Source: Stutzerimonas stutzeri (GTDB lineage Bacteria; Pseudomonadota; Gammaproteobacteria; Pseudomonadales; Pseudomonadaceae). From it: a stretch of DNA of 64,000 nucleotides. The stretch covers positions 4,657,032 through 4,721,031 of the forward strand of contig NZ_CP007441.1 in assembly GCF_000590475.1 (NCBI RefSeq), in the 5' to 3' direction. Below are positions 43,612 to 51,426 of this stretch, one piece after another. The position numbers and the translations under genes are program-made. Each line of letters begins with the position of its first letter. Within the stretch, counting starts at the first letter, position 1. Under the pieces are notes generated by a model that was not told the origin of the DNA, ran no database searches, and saw only the letters and a list, made by a program, of their open reading frames with translations.

Positions 43612-43857
43612 ATGACAGGGCGCAGCGTTGAAGAAATTGATCCTTTGGAGGGCTTGATTGCCAAGCTCGCAGGCGACGCTACTCATGCTGCGTACCAGGC
43701 CGCGGTAGCGGCAGGCCACACGCTGGTAATGGCGAAGGACGGCTTTCTCGTTCGAATTGATCCGGACGGCGCAGAGACGCCGCTTAGCGTTCTGCGCGCG
43801 AAGCATAAGATGGAGATCGGAAACGTATTCCACGTGACATCGCCATCTCGCCGCTAG
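43612..43857 (+). CDS. Small protein downstream of the AAA ATPase
   Basis: An 81-residue protein, MTGRSVEEIDPLEGLIAKLA at the start, then HTLVMAKDGFLVRIDPDGAE and a basic end. No family is recognised. The composition and codon use look coding, and the ATG follows GAGGCTAAACC. It could be a partner of the ATPase or an independent small cargo gene. Confidence 0.6.
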   Translation: MTGRSVEEIDPLEGLIAKLAGDATHAAYQAAVAAGHTLVMAKDGFLVRIDPDGAETPLSVLRAKHKMEIGNVFHVTSPSRR

Positions 43858-44115
43858 GACAAAAGTCGATGGTAAGGAAGATGCGTGTCCAAGGGTTTAG
43901 GTCCACTTGGTCCGACGTGTGCGTCTTCCTTGTCAATACATCGCTGCTGTAGCGGGTGGCGCCCAATGTCCGCTGTCTCCCCGTCACCTAAGTGCAACCT
44001 ACTGGTCGTTGTAAATGACGTCAGCGGTCAGCGCAGATACAACTCGCTGTCGGGTGGGTGCAATTACGGACAAGGCTCATAGGCGCGAAGATTCTAACCC
44101 CAACCACCGTCCTGC
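43858..44115. other. Gene-free stretch next to the tnsE remnant
   Basis: About 260 bases, or 400 together with the fragment to the right. No gene was seen; it forms the border between cargo and transposition genes. Confidence 0.35.
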
Positions 44116-44238
44116 TTAGAAATGGTACTTTTCGAATAACCTCTTAAACGCTTCATCCGATTCTTCCATGATATCTAGGATGGCCGCAGGGTTTGTTTGA
44201 GATCCGTGCCGCCTTGTGCCAGGACTCGCCCCTTTCGA
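44116..44238 (-). pseudogene. Out-of-frame remnant beyond the tnsE-like gene
   Basis: A 40-codon stop-free stretch in another frame than tnsE, reading SKGASPGTRRHGSQTNPAAI then LDIMEESDEAFKRLFEKYHF before TAA. Its helical, charged end looks coding and may be left over from the lost C-terminal half of TnsE, where a FDELLSILKTKF-like helix begins the second domain. This link is speculative. Confidence 0.3.
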
Positions 44239-44261
44239 CTAAAATGATGAAAGCAATAATT

Positions 44262-45212
44262 TTAGCGTTCGGAGGAGTACGATACTGAGGTATTTACCTC
44301 ACCTATGAAAGCGATGCTATCCGTTGAAGTATTTAGAAGCCCGTAGCCATTTGATGCCTTACTACACAAAGGACCAGGACCTTCCAAATCAGGATGGATA
44401 AAAATTATCTCCTTATCGTATTTAACAGGGACTTCAATCTTAACTACTTCCCACACCAATAAGTGCTTTTTATCTTCAGAGAGGCTCCCCATCACTGTCA
44501 TATTAGAGCCAGATAAGGAAGCTGGCGGAGTGAAGTTAAAATCCCAGACATAACCTTCATCTGGCACAAGAGTCTTTTCCTTGTTCATACTCAGCCAGAT
44601 CGAAAAAAACGAATCACGAACATCCTTTTTTGTCAGTAACCAGCCTAGCCGCCTCCTGTAATATTCCTGATCAAAAGCCCAACTTAAGATTCCTACATCT
44701 GGAAGTGCGCGTATTTCAATCGCATCTTCGCGCTCAAACAAACAAAAATTGAAGTCAAGCGCTCCAGGACTAAAAGCAGATCGTATTAGTGATCTTTCAA
44801 AAAAGAACATTTGTCCCGCAAGTTCAAGCTTGGGGAGCCAAACGGTCACCTCCTCAAAAGCCAGGCAGAAACACCTCTGCTTCGAGAAATCACTACTGCT
44901 TAAGATGAGGCCAGGAGCAGCCGGACAATCGGAAATCTGACCCTCGAGTATTTCTCCTATGGGCGGAAATGGGAAAGCCCCAACTACTCCGTGAGAATTG
45001 TACGCAACGTCAACTTTTGGACGCCTAAATATCCCGCCCATATCCCTAAGAGAGGAAACACAAAGGAAATCTTCATAAACTCGGTGCTGTGGACCCTGTA
45101 TAAGAGCTGAATATCCCCAACCATTAAAAAACCTAGAGCTGCTGCGAAATCGTCCGAAAGCAAAAACAGAAGTCCATGTCGGCAAATCCGCATAACCTAA
45201 AGCACTTCGCAC
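44262..45212 (-). CDS. tnsE: TnsE-like targeting protein, C-terminally truncated
   Basis: A 316-residue protein in the tnsE position. LPKLELAGQMFFFERSLIRS, then EREDAIEIRALPDVG, then DSFFSIWLSMNKEKT, WDFNFTPPASL and GSLSEDKKHLLVWEVVKIEV parallel the Tn7 TnsE segment IPQLELARSLFLI, ERDHLEIRILP, DSYESIF, FSFDPPP and KGRSSNEDKDYLVEEIVGLE in order and spacing (Tn7 sequence recalled from memory). Tn7 TnsE has 538 residues, so the C-terminal domain, known to bind DNA and contact the sliding clamp, is missing here. TnsE steers insertion into replicating, conjugating DNA. The start is a GTG and its position is uncertain. The gene is AT-rich. Confidence 0.75.
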   Translation of the reverse strand: MRSALGYADLPTWTSVFAFGRFRSSSRFFNGWGYSALIQGPQHRVYEDFLCVSSLRDMGGIFRRPKVDVAYNSHGVVGAFPFPPIGEILEGQISDCPAAPGLILSSSDFSKQRCFCLAFEEVTVWLPKLELAGQMFFFERSLIRSAFSPGALDFNFCLFEREDAIEIRALPDVGILSWAFDQEYYRRRLGWLLTKKDVRDSFFSIWLSMNKEKTLVPDEGYVWDFNFTPPASLSGSNMTVMGSLSEDKKHLLVWEVVKIEVPVKYDKEIIFIHPDLEGPGPLCSKASNGYGLLNTSTDSIAFIGEVNTSVSYSSER

Positions 45213-45275
45213 CGCAACACCGAATCCTTAAAAAGAAAAAATCAATATATCCATAACAATGAGCACATAATAGCT

Positions 45276-46772
45276 TTAGCTTAAAATAACCATTTGTATA
45301 AATTTGTTGGCTAGAGGTGAGATTTTTCTACCCTCCAGCCCACAACGTCTCTTCAACTCCCATCCCTTCGAAGCATTCCCCATTCGTAAATCGTCCAAAA
45401 TTGCTCTTGTAATACGGCGAATCTGATATTCATCTACAGACTCGGCATATCTTTCGAGAAAGCGCCTGCATAGGGGGAGCTGCTTGAGATGGTGCTCAAT
45501 AGAACTTCGATGGGGGAGCTGATGAATAAACCATGTACGGCTTTTACGTGGCAGACTTAGATGTTCTTCACTGATCTGACCAATTTTCAGCAATTGCCTT
45601 ACTAATTTCCGATCGCGATCTTGCCAGTCCATATGACTATGATTGCCTAGTCGGTTACAGATGCGTTGGTTCGCAGCTGTAAGCCAGTTTTTGTCATGAC
45701 GATAGAGCCAGGCGTAACGAGCACCTCCGTCATTTTGCCTGGCAGACTTTGCTCCGCCATAGCGTTCAATAGCTTGCAGCCAAAGAGCTCTGTTCCTTTC
45801 ACGTTGGTTGTAGTCACTGGATAAATCTTGCCTGGGCCTTTCATCTGCCCCTTGAGTTTGGCAGGTAGTCGCTTCGAGTATCACCTCACCGACTTGCTGG
45901 TCCGGACGGAGGCTGATCCAAACAACCACATGTTGTAGTGCGCTGAAGGCCTTGCGGTGCTTGCGAAACATTGCCACTAACCAGGGCGGCGGTTCGCAGG
46001 ATGCCAGCAGGCCATTTGCCGCAAGCCAATCCTTTCGGTGATGCTCCAACACCTTCTCCCAGATGACTTCCACTCTCACCTGACGCCCCCGCCCAGCCCC
46101 AGACTCTGTAGCGAGGCGCCGATACAGGTTGGTCCAATGCCCATAGCCGGGCGATTGCACCTGTTCGAGAGCTAGCAGTTGGGCGACGGCCTTGGCCAGC
46201 CTCAACGACTCCTCGCTTACGCGTTTCGTGCAAGCCCCATGAGGCAGAAACAGTGGAGAGGCTGGATGAAACTCATGCCGCTGCGTTCTGCGAAACGCAA
46301 TGGGGGAATTCAGAAGGTGACAGCCATGCTCAAGGCAGGCATCGACCCCCAGGATCTGCCAGCTTCGTTTCCAGTAGGGCTCACCAAACCTGGCTGCCAT
46401 ATCTGAGAAGCAAGCGGGGCAGTAACGAAGCCATTCAGGCCATTTGACCAAAGCTGTTGAGGCACCTGCCAGACCGATGGTTGGCCGGCCGGATGACAAC
46501 ATCGCGTTGAAGAGGTCGATACGCCGCTGCTCTGGGATAAAGGGGGCATATAGCGGAAACAACGTGTGACGCATGATCACGTTCGCCGTATCCAACCCGG
46601 TAGTGTTTGCCAGAGAAACCAAGTGTGTCGGTAAGTCGGTTATAGCGGCAACATTGGTGTCACCGAATAGCATGTTCAGCAGTGTTTTATGACTACTTAT
46701 ACCCAGGTGTATCCGACACCGAGCTATGCCGCTGTACAGCAACTCGTCGGGATAGAGCCTGGGGAAGTACAT
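45276..46772 (-). CDS. tnsD: TnsD/TniQ-type target selector
   Basis: A 498-residue protein near the 508 residues of Tn7 TnsD. It opens with the TniQ motif YFPRLYPDELLYSGIARCR. The zinc motif is cysteine 118, cysteine 121, cysteine 146 and histidine 149 (RYCPACF ... DACLEHG), with the same spacing as in Tn7 TnsD. The C-terminal half is helix-rich and basic and should read the attTn7 sequence in the end of glmS. Its ATG lies one base after the tnsC stop. Insertion at attTn7 in this window shows that the protein worked or works. Confidence 0.93.
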   Translation of the reverse strand: MYFPRLYPDELLYSGIARCRIHLGISSHKTLLNMLFGDTNVAAITDLPTHLVSLANTTGLDTANVIMRHTLFPLYAPFIPEQRRIDLFNAMLSSGRPTIGLAGASTALVKWPEWLRYCPACFSDMAARFGEPYWKRSWQILGVDACLEHGCHLLNSPIAFRRTQRHEFHPASPLFLPHGACTKRVSEESLRLAKAVAQLLALEQVQSPGYGHWTNLYRRLATESGAGRGRQVRVEVIWEKVLEHHRKDWLAANGLLASCEPPPWLVAMFRKHRKAFSALQHVVVWISLRPDQQVGEVILEATTCQTQGADERPRQDLSSDYNQRERNRALWLQAIERYGGAKSARQNDGGARYAWLYRHDKNWLTAANQRICNRLGNHSHMDWQDRDRKLVRQLLKIGQISEEHLSLPRKSRTWFIHQLPHRSSIEHHLKQLPLCRRFLERYAESVDEYQIRRITRAILDDLRMGNASKGWELKRRCGLEGRKISPLANKFIQMVILS

Positions 46773-46773
46773 C

Positions 46774-48387
46774 TCAAATGCCCTTCAACAAAGGCCTTAA
46801 ATCGAGTATCAGGCCGGCTTGTTTGAATCTCTCATAGACCTCATTCTCAGGTCCGTCAGCATAACGCCGGCGTAGATCCTCCTGAGGTAAACAACTCCAC
46901 TCCGTCCTCTTAACCCTTGTGATGTTTCGCTTTTTAGGAGGAGCCTCCTGCACTAGGTAAGCGGTGGCTTTGTGAATCAGTGCCGCCAGCGGGACATCCG
47001 GTTCTTCCACCAGCAGTTTTTCAGCCATGGGAATTGCAATGTCTCTCGGGATTTCCACCCCCTCGAGCAGGGCGGTCAGTCGCTTCGCCTTGTCATTGGC
47101 CGGAGGGGCTGGCGGTTTTGGTTTGGGCAGGGTGTCCAGCGAACGAGTTAGGGTCAGGAGCCGTCCCTCGATTTCTGGCATGAGCAGGTCATCATACTTT
47201 GCGATCAGTTCAGGCCTACCGCTGCGCAAGGCAACCAGCATCGGTTGGACCGGCTTGAACTCATCTTCGAAAACTTTTCGAAGCAGCATCGGCTTGATGC
47301 ATTCGGCGCCTGTAACTATCGCTCGGATCTGCGCCAGAGCGAACAGCTTGATGACGATGTCCATGACCCCTTGAGTAAGATCGTACATGGTCGACTCCAG
47401 CTCGTCGTCCAGTGGCGTCGGATTTCGTAGCCACTGATACCTCCAGAGCCGCTTCAACAGGCGCTTCCAGTGCTCGTCCCGAGATAACCTATCCCAACGG
47501 ATGCTGCCCAGCCCTGAGACTCGGCGAGCAGCCCGAAATGTGCGCTGGAAGAACTTGCTTGCCCGGTGGGTGCCAACCTGAATGATCGGAACGCCGATGG
47601 TGTTCACCAGTGACACAAAGAAATTGTGCATTTTCTCGGCACCACCCGAGCGTGCCTCATTGAGGTTCTGTACTTCGTCGATGATCAACACTCCGAGCGC
47701 GTGCAGGTTGGCCACTTGACACATTGCAGCCATCAAGCGCTTGGTTCCCAGCTTCTTGCGTCCGTGACTACGGCTATAGTGAGTACCCAGGACCTTGTCT
47801 ACTTCGTTGAAGAAGCTCAGGCATAGCTCATCAAGATCACCATCAATAGGGCAGTCGACCTTCAGGTACACCAGTTGAGTGATGTTGTAGTCGGGGTGAT
47901 GAATGGCCTGGGGGTACATACCCAAAATCCGCTCCAGCGTGCGCGTCTTGCCGCAACCGGAGCAGCCAAACAGCGACAGACTGCTGGCCGTGGAAGAAAC
48001 GCTCTGGTACACAGCCGCATCTAGGTCTTCTTCCTCTACCCGACGATAACCATTCTGCAAGTGCGCATACCAAGCGCCACTGGCAGGATTGCGACCAATG
48101 TAGCCTTGGCGGACCATCAAGCTAATCTTGCTCTCCAGTTCCAGATGATGGCTCAGCGGCTGGAAAAACCCGTGCAATAGACGGGCGATAGCATGAGCCC
48201 TGAGCCGACCATCCAGAAACGCCTCTTGCGGCTCAAAATTGGGAAGCTGCTGCAACAGGCTAACCACCTCCTGCAAATCAGGAATTGGCGGCAGTGCGCA
48301 GATCAGCGGATTCTCCTGATACTCAGGTAACTGCTGTTTCTGATAGCGCGCTAGGGGGATGACTCCACGCTGAAGTTCTTCAGTCAT
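46774..48387 (-). CDS. tnsC: TnsC AAA+ ATPase regulator of transposition
   Basis: A 537-residue ATPase that links target selection to the TnsAB transposase. Walker A is FGCSGCGKTRT and Walker B VLIIDEVQNL; VPIIQVGTHRASKFF holds the sensor region. The basic C-terminal tail (PPKKRNITRVKRTEW) and N-terminal helices should bind DNA, TnsD and TnsAB. The ATG at 48387 has GAGG six bases upstream; an upstream ATG at 48399 is possible. It overlaps the end of tnsB. Confidence 0.93.
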   Translation of the reverse strand: MTEELQRGVIPLARYQKQQLPEYQENPLICALPPIPDLQEVVSLLQQLPNFEPQEAFLDGRLRAHAIARLLHGFFQPLSHHLELESKISLMVRQGYIGRNPASGAWYAHLQNGYRRVEEEDLDAAVYQSVSSTASSLSLFGCSGCGKTRTLERILGMYPQAIHHPDYNITQLVYLKVDCPIDGDLDELCLSFFNEVDKVLGTHYSRSHGRKKLGTKRLMAAMCQVANLHALGVLIIDEVQNLNEARSGGAEKMHNFFVSLVNTIGVPIIQVGTHRASKFFQRTFRAARRVSGLGSIRWDRLSRDEHWKRLLKRLWRYQWLRNPTPLDDELESTMYDLTQGVMDIVIKLFALAQIRAIVTGAECIKPMLLRKVFEDEFKPVQPMLVALRSGRPELIAKYDDLLMPEIEGRLLTLTRSLDTLPKPKPPAPPANDKAKRLTALLEGVEIPRDIAIPMAEKLLVEEPDVPLAALIHKATAYLVQEAPPKKRNITRVKRTEWSCLPQEDLRRRYADGPENEVYERFKQAGLILDLRPLLKGI

Positions 48388-50467
48388 CCTCTTCCTCATT
48401 GAATATCAGGTCGCTGAGGTCTGGAAAGGCATAGTCTTCCTGCTTTTCGCCCCGCAGATGAATTACGTTGGCTGGCACTTCCTGGCTTACCTTTCCTGGC
48501 CTGAATGCCGTTTTCTGCCGCTCCTGCCGCTTTTCCTGCTGCTTGTTACTGCGAATCTCGGTTCCCAGATCCTTTTTGCTCACGCCCGTTTTGACCGGAC
48601 TGACGTTCTCTGCATCGGCGATGATTGACTCTATCTTTTCCAGAAGCTTGCCTCTCTCCACCAAGGCTTCAACCGCCGCATTGGCATCACTACGCCGCTC
48701 CTCTCGGGCCAGAAGCCAGAGATCCCAGAAGGTCATCCCCGTGAAACGTCGACTGCGATCGGCAATATCGCAAACCCAGTAGTCCTTGAGGCTATTAGAT
48801 GGCCGCAGGTAGATATGGTCGGCGCTACGTGGATCATATGCGACCGTTACCCGTGCAGGTCGGCGTCCTTGACCTCGGTGAAACCAACCCTCCTTGACTG
48901 CTTCCTGGCAGGTGTAGAAGCAACCAAAAAGCCTAATTCCCAACTCCGAAACCGTGGCCGACTCGTGGGGCAAGAGATTGATTCGCACCAAATCCTCAGG
49001 CGCGGTCCGCAACCGGCCTGTAAGGTTGGCCAAACCCCAGTTCCAAAGCATGACCGAGATGGCTGGCAGCCCTTGCGGCATTCCCGCAGCCCTGTCGTAT
49101 TTGCTCAACGTGTGGAAGTTGTTGTGGTAGAGGGTGGAGGCGATGATTAGCTTTGTGAACTCTGGCAAGGTTAGCTTGGCATCAAGCCTGTAGTCGTATC
49201 CCCCCCGCTTCCGGCTGGTGGTAGCTTGGACCACGCCGCTGGCATAAGGCTTGAAGCGCTCCTGCACCGTCCGGAAATAGCGCTCGACGATACCCTTGGC
49301 GTCCCCTCGTCTAGCCGACGCGTTCTCGATGCGAACACCGAAGGCTTGGGAAAATGCTTCCACCTTGGTGCCGTTTAGTTCGCCCTTGTCGGCCAGTACC
49401 ACCTCTGGCAAACCCTTGACCGGCCAATCGCTAGCATCGATATCCACACCGTACTGGCGGCAATACTCGACCTTGTCAGTAACCGTGTTGGCCAAAGCCA
49501 CCATTGCACTGACCCAGGAAGGTCCCTCGAAGCCGACGTACATGCCGACAACCATGCGGCTGAAGACGTCGATCACTATGTACACGATAGGCCTACCGAC
49601 GATGAGACTGCGATCCTGCTCTGATACCAGGTAGATGTCCGCTACGGTGGCGTCGAATTGATAGCGGTGCCCAGGACCTGAAACTTCGGCTGTCGACGTA
49701 CCTGTGACCGGGCGTACATCCTTGGCGAAATCAACCGCGGACATCCTGCTTGGTAACGTTTCCGTGAAGTGGTATTCGCGCTTGTAGAAGTAGCGGAACT
49801 GCTCCAGAGTTGGTAGCTCAGTGGCGGGCCGTTTCGGTAGAACTGCCTGGAGCAGATTCAACCCAGATGCGTAAGCGTCGGGAATAGAGACATTATTTTG
49901 ATTGAGTAAACGCTCATCGATAACCCGGCGGAAAATTCGCTCCATGTCCGGTGTGACATTGCACCCCCGCCCCTCTCTCACTACCCTCGGTCTACCCCTC
50001 TTTACCTGACTCGGATTTCGTCGCATACCACGCGCGCCCGAATTGACGTAATCAGGCAATAGAGCGTTTCTGCACATACCCCGCTGCCAATAGCGCCTCA
50101 ACAGCCTGTATACCGTCTGCTTGGTAATGCCATGGCGCTCCATAACTCCTATCAGGATTTGCCCTCTTGACCTGCGAATGAACAGGCCAGGGTCTTGAGC
50201 AACATCCGCAAGCATTTCCCAAGCGCCATCACGCTTCCGCTGATCAAGAGAGCCTTCCTCAACCTCCCGCAGAACTGCCTCCTCGAATGGGTCGGTGATA
50301 CGCACTAGCTCCCCATCCAAGAGCAGACGCTCCAGCTCAAAAACCTTTATCGGTTCTGGAAAAGCCGTGTCCGAGTCGATGTCGATCCAAACGGCCAGAG
50401 CGGCATCCGACCAGAGCAAGCGCTTGCGGAGCTCCCCCATCCTAAAAACCTGGTTAACAGGCAGCAC
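48380..50467 (-). CDS. tnsB: TnsB DDE transposase
   Basis: A 695-residue transposase of the retroviral-integrase type that binds the end repeats and joins the 3' ends. The catalytic residues are aspartate 272 (YQFDATVADIY), aspartate 360 (VVLADKGELNG) and glutamate 395 (DAKGIVERYF), one off from Tn7 TnsB (273/361/396). This supports the GTG start at 50467, which overlaps the end of tnsA by 14 bases. N-terminal helix-turn-helix regions (GITKQTVYRLLRRYWQRG) match end-binding domains. The C-terminal tail (FPDLSDLIFNEEEDD) should contact TnsC. The gene is intact. Confidence 0.95.
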   Translation of the reverse strand: MLPVNQVFRMGELRKRLLWSDAALAVWIDIDSDTAFPEPIKVFELERLLLDGELVRITDPFEEAVLREVEEGSLDQRKRDGAWEMLADVAQDPGLFIRRSRGQILIGVMERHGITKQTVYRLLRRYWQRGMCRNALLPDYVNSGARGMRRNPSQVKRGRPRVVREGRGCNVTPDMERIFRRVIDERLLNQNNVSIPDAYASGLNLLQAVLPKRPATELPTLEQFRYFYKREYHFTETLPSRMSAVDFAKDVRPVTGTSTAEVSGPGHRYQFDATVADIYLVSEQDRSLIVGRPIVYIVIDVFSRMVVGMYVGFEGPSWVSAMVALANTVTDKVEYCRQYGVDIDASDWPVKGLPEVVLADKGELNGTKVEAFSQAFGVRIENASARRGDAKGIVERYFRTVQERFKPYASGVVQATTSRKRGGYDYRLDAKLTLPEFTKLIIASTLYHNNFHTLSKYDRAAGMPQGLPAISVMLWNWGLANLTGRLRTAPEDLVRINLLPHESATVSELGIRLFGCFYTCQEAVKEGWFHRGQGRRPARVTVAYDPRSADHIYLRPSNSLKDYWVCDIADRSRRFTGMTFWDLWLLAREERRSDANAAVEALVERGKLLEKIESIIADAENVSPVKTGVSKKDLGTEIRSNKQQEKRQERQKTAFRPGKVSQEVPANVIHLRGEKQEDYAFPDLSDLIFNEEEDD

Positions 50468-51281
50468 TGCTCAGCTCCTGCATCTCGTAGTGAGGATTGA
50501 CTGCAAGGTCTTTCGCATCGAGTTCCCGGTAAGGTTTACCGATGTCGAACAGGAAACAGTGCCTGGCCAGCAATTGGCGAAGCCAATAAAGCGCATGGCC
50601 AAGCTCCAGTTCGCCAGACATATCCAGCGCTTGAGCAATGGCCGTCAGCCTCCGATCAGGGTCACGCCGGAATTCATAGATGAACAGTTGCCGGAAGTGC
50701 TCAAGTTCATCTAACGAAATATCGTCTTCTAATTGGGCAGAGTACAGCCATTGAATATTGGCAATTGCCTCCCTTGGTACCTCTCGCTCCGTGACGATGA
50801 CCCAAGGAATTCCTTTATCGAGCCAGTAACGCCTTTCTAGCTCAAGCCTCCCGATGATTTCAGGCTTTTGCAGGTCGACGCTGTACTTCGCCTGAATCGC
50901 GACTGTTGGACGCTGTTGGTCATCGAAATCCACAAGGAAGTCACTGGTCAGCACCTGTGGAGTGCCTTGGTAGCGCCCATGGCCAAGACCAAATTCCTCG
51001 GCGATTCGAACAGTGTCCACGACCATCATCGGGAATTGCTCTCGGATATCGGTGACTCGGGGAGACCAGTCCAGAGCCAGGAAAACTGCCAACTCAAGAT
51101 CAGAGAGGAGATGGTGCAGACGGCGCGTCTTACTGCCGAGCAGGCGATGGGATCGCCCCAGCGACGACACGTCCCGAGTATAGATGAATGGCTTGTAGCT
51201 AGGTCCTTGGCCTTGACCACGGCCTTCCTTGAACCTTTTGTCAATCTGAGACTGAGTCAGACCTTTAAATGTACCCGCCAT
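50454..51281 (-). CDS. tnsA: TnsA endonuclease subunit
   Basis: A 275-residue restriction-enzyme-like nuclease that cuts the 5' ends so the element is excised by cut-and-paste. Numbering from the ATG at 51281, the catalytic residues fall at glutamate 63 (LSDLELAVFL), aspartate 114 (LTSDFLVDFD) and lysine 132 in AIQAKYS, the same numbers as in Tn7 TnsA (E63, D114, K132). This fixes the start. The C-terminal winged-helix part follows. The promoter must overlap the three tandem TnsB-type sites of the right end, so TnsB probably represses the operon. Confidence 0.95.
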   Translation of the reverse strand: MAGTFKGLTQSQIDKRFKEGRGQGQGPSYKPFIYTRDVSSLGRSHRLLGSKTRRLHHLLSDLELAVFLALDWSPRVTDIREQFPMMVVDTVRIAEEFGLGHGRYQGTPQVLTSDFLVDFDDQQRPTVAIQAKYSVDLQKPEIIGRLELERRYWLDKGIPWVIVTEREVPREAIANIQWLYSAQLEDDISLDELEHFRQLFIYEFRRDPDRRLTAIAQALDMSGELELGHALYWLRQLLARHCFLFDIGKPYRELDAKDLAVNPHYEMQELSSAAC

Positions 51282-51335
51282 GAGCAAAGGGCATCCGCAT
51301 TGTTGATGCTCTCAACATAGCGGATCCCGGCATTT

Positions 51336-51401
51336 GGATGAAACTTTATTTTAATGGATGAAACTTTATTTTCATGGATGATACTTTATTTTCACCCCAC
51401 A
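51336..51401. promoter_or_regulatory. Right end of the transposon with three tandem 20-bp TnsB sites
   Basis: Three directly abutting 20-bp units, 51336-51355, 51356-51375 and 51376-51395, differ by only a few bases (GGATGAAACTTTATTTTAAT type). They are followed by the end CCCACA. The tnsA start is 55 bases away, so the sites cover its promoter. Confidence 0.93.
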
Positions 51402-51426
51402 GGAGGTTCCGCTCCGTACGAAAGGG
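51402..51426. other. attTn7 flank: right target duplication and glmS-proximal spacer
   Basis: GGAGG (51402-51406) repeats the left duplication. The 25 bases between the element and the glmS stop codon equal the spacing at attTn7 in Escherichia coli. Confidence 0.9.

Larger units (their letters stand above)
28261..51401. mobile_element. Complete Tn7-like transposon at attTn7 (23,141 bp)
   Basis: Both ends start TGTGGG(A/G)TGAAAATAAAG when read inwards, a 5-bp direct repeat GGAGG flanks it, and the right end is 25 bp from the glmS stop codon. Transposition genes tnsA, tnsB, tnsC and tnsD lie at the glmS-proximal end in Tn7 order, with a shortened tnsE-like gene after them. The rest (28487-44115) is cargo. 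TSD, ends, spacing and gene order all agree, so the boundaries are judged exact to the base. The element seems intact for TnsD-directed insertion. Confidence 0.95.

Noticed and set aside
51336..51395. CRISPR-like array from the tandem 20-bp repeats
   Set aside because: The units abut without spacers and match the transposon left end, so they are transposase-binding sites.
28261..51401. CRISPR-associated Tn7-like element
   Set aside because: No repeat-spacer array or cas gene was seen, and the insertion at glmS with a canonical TnsD explains targeting.
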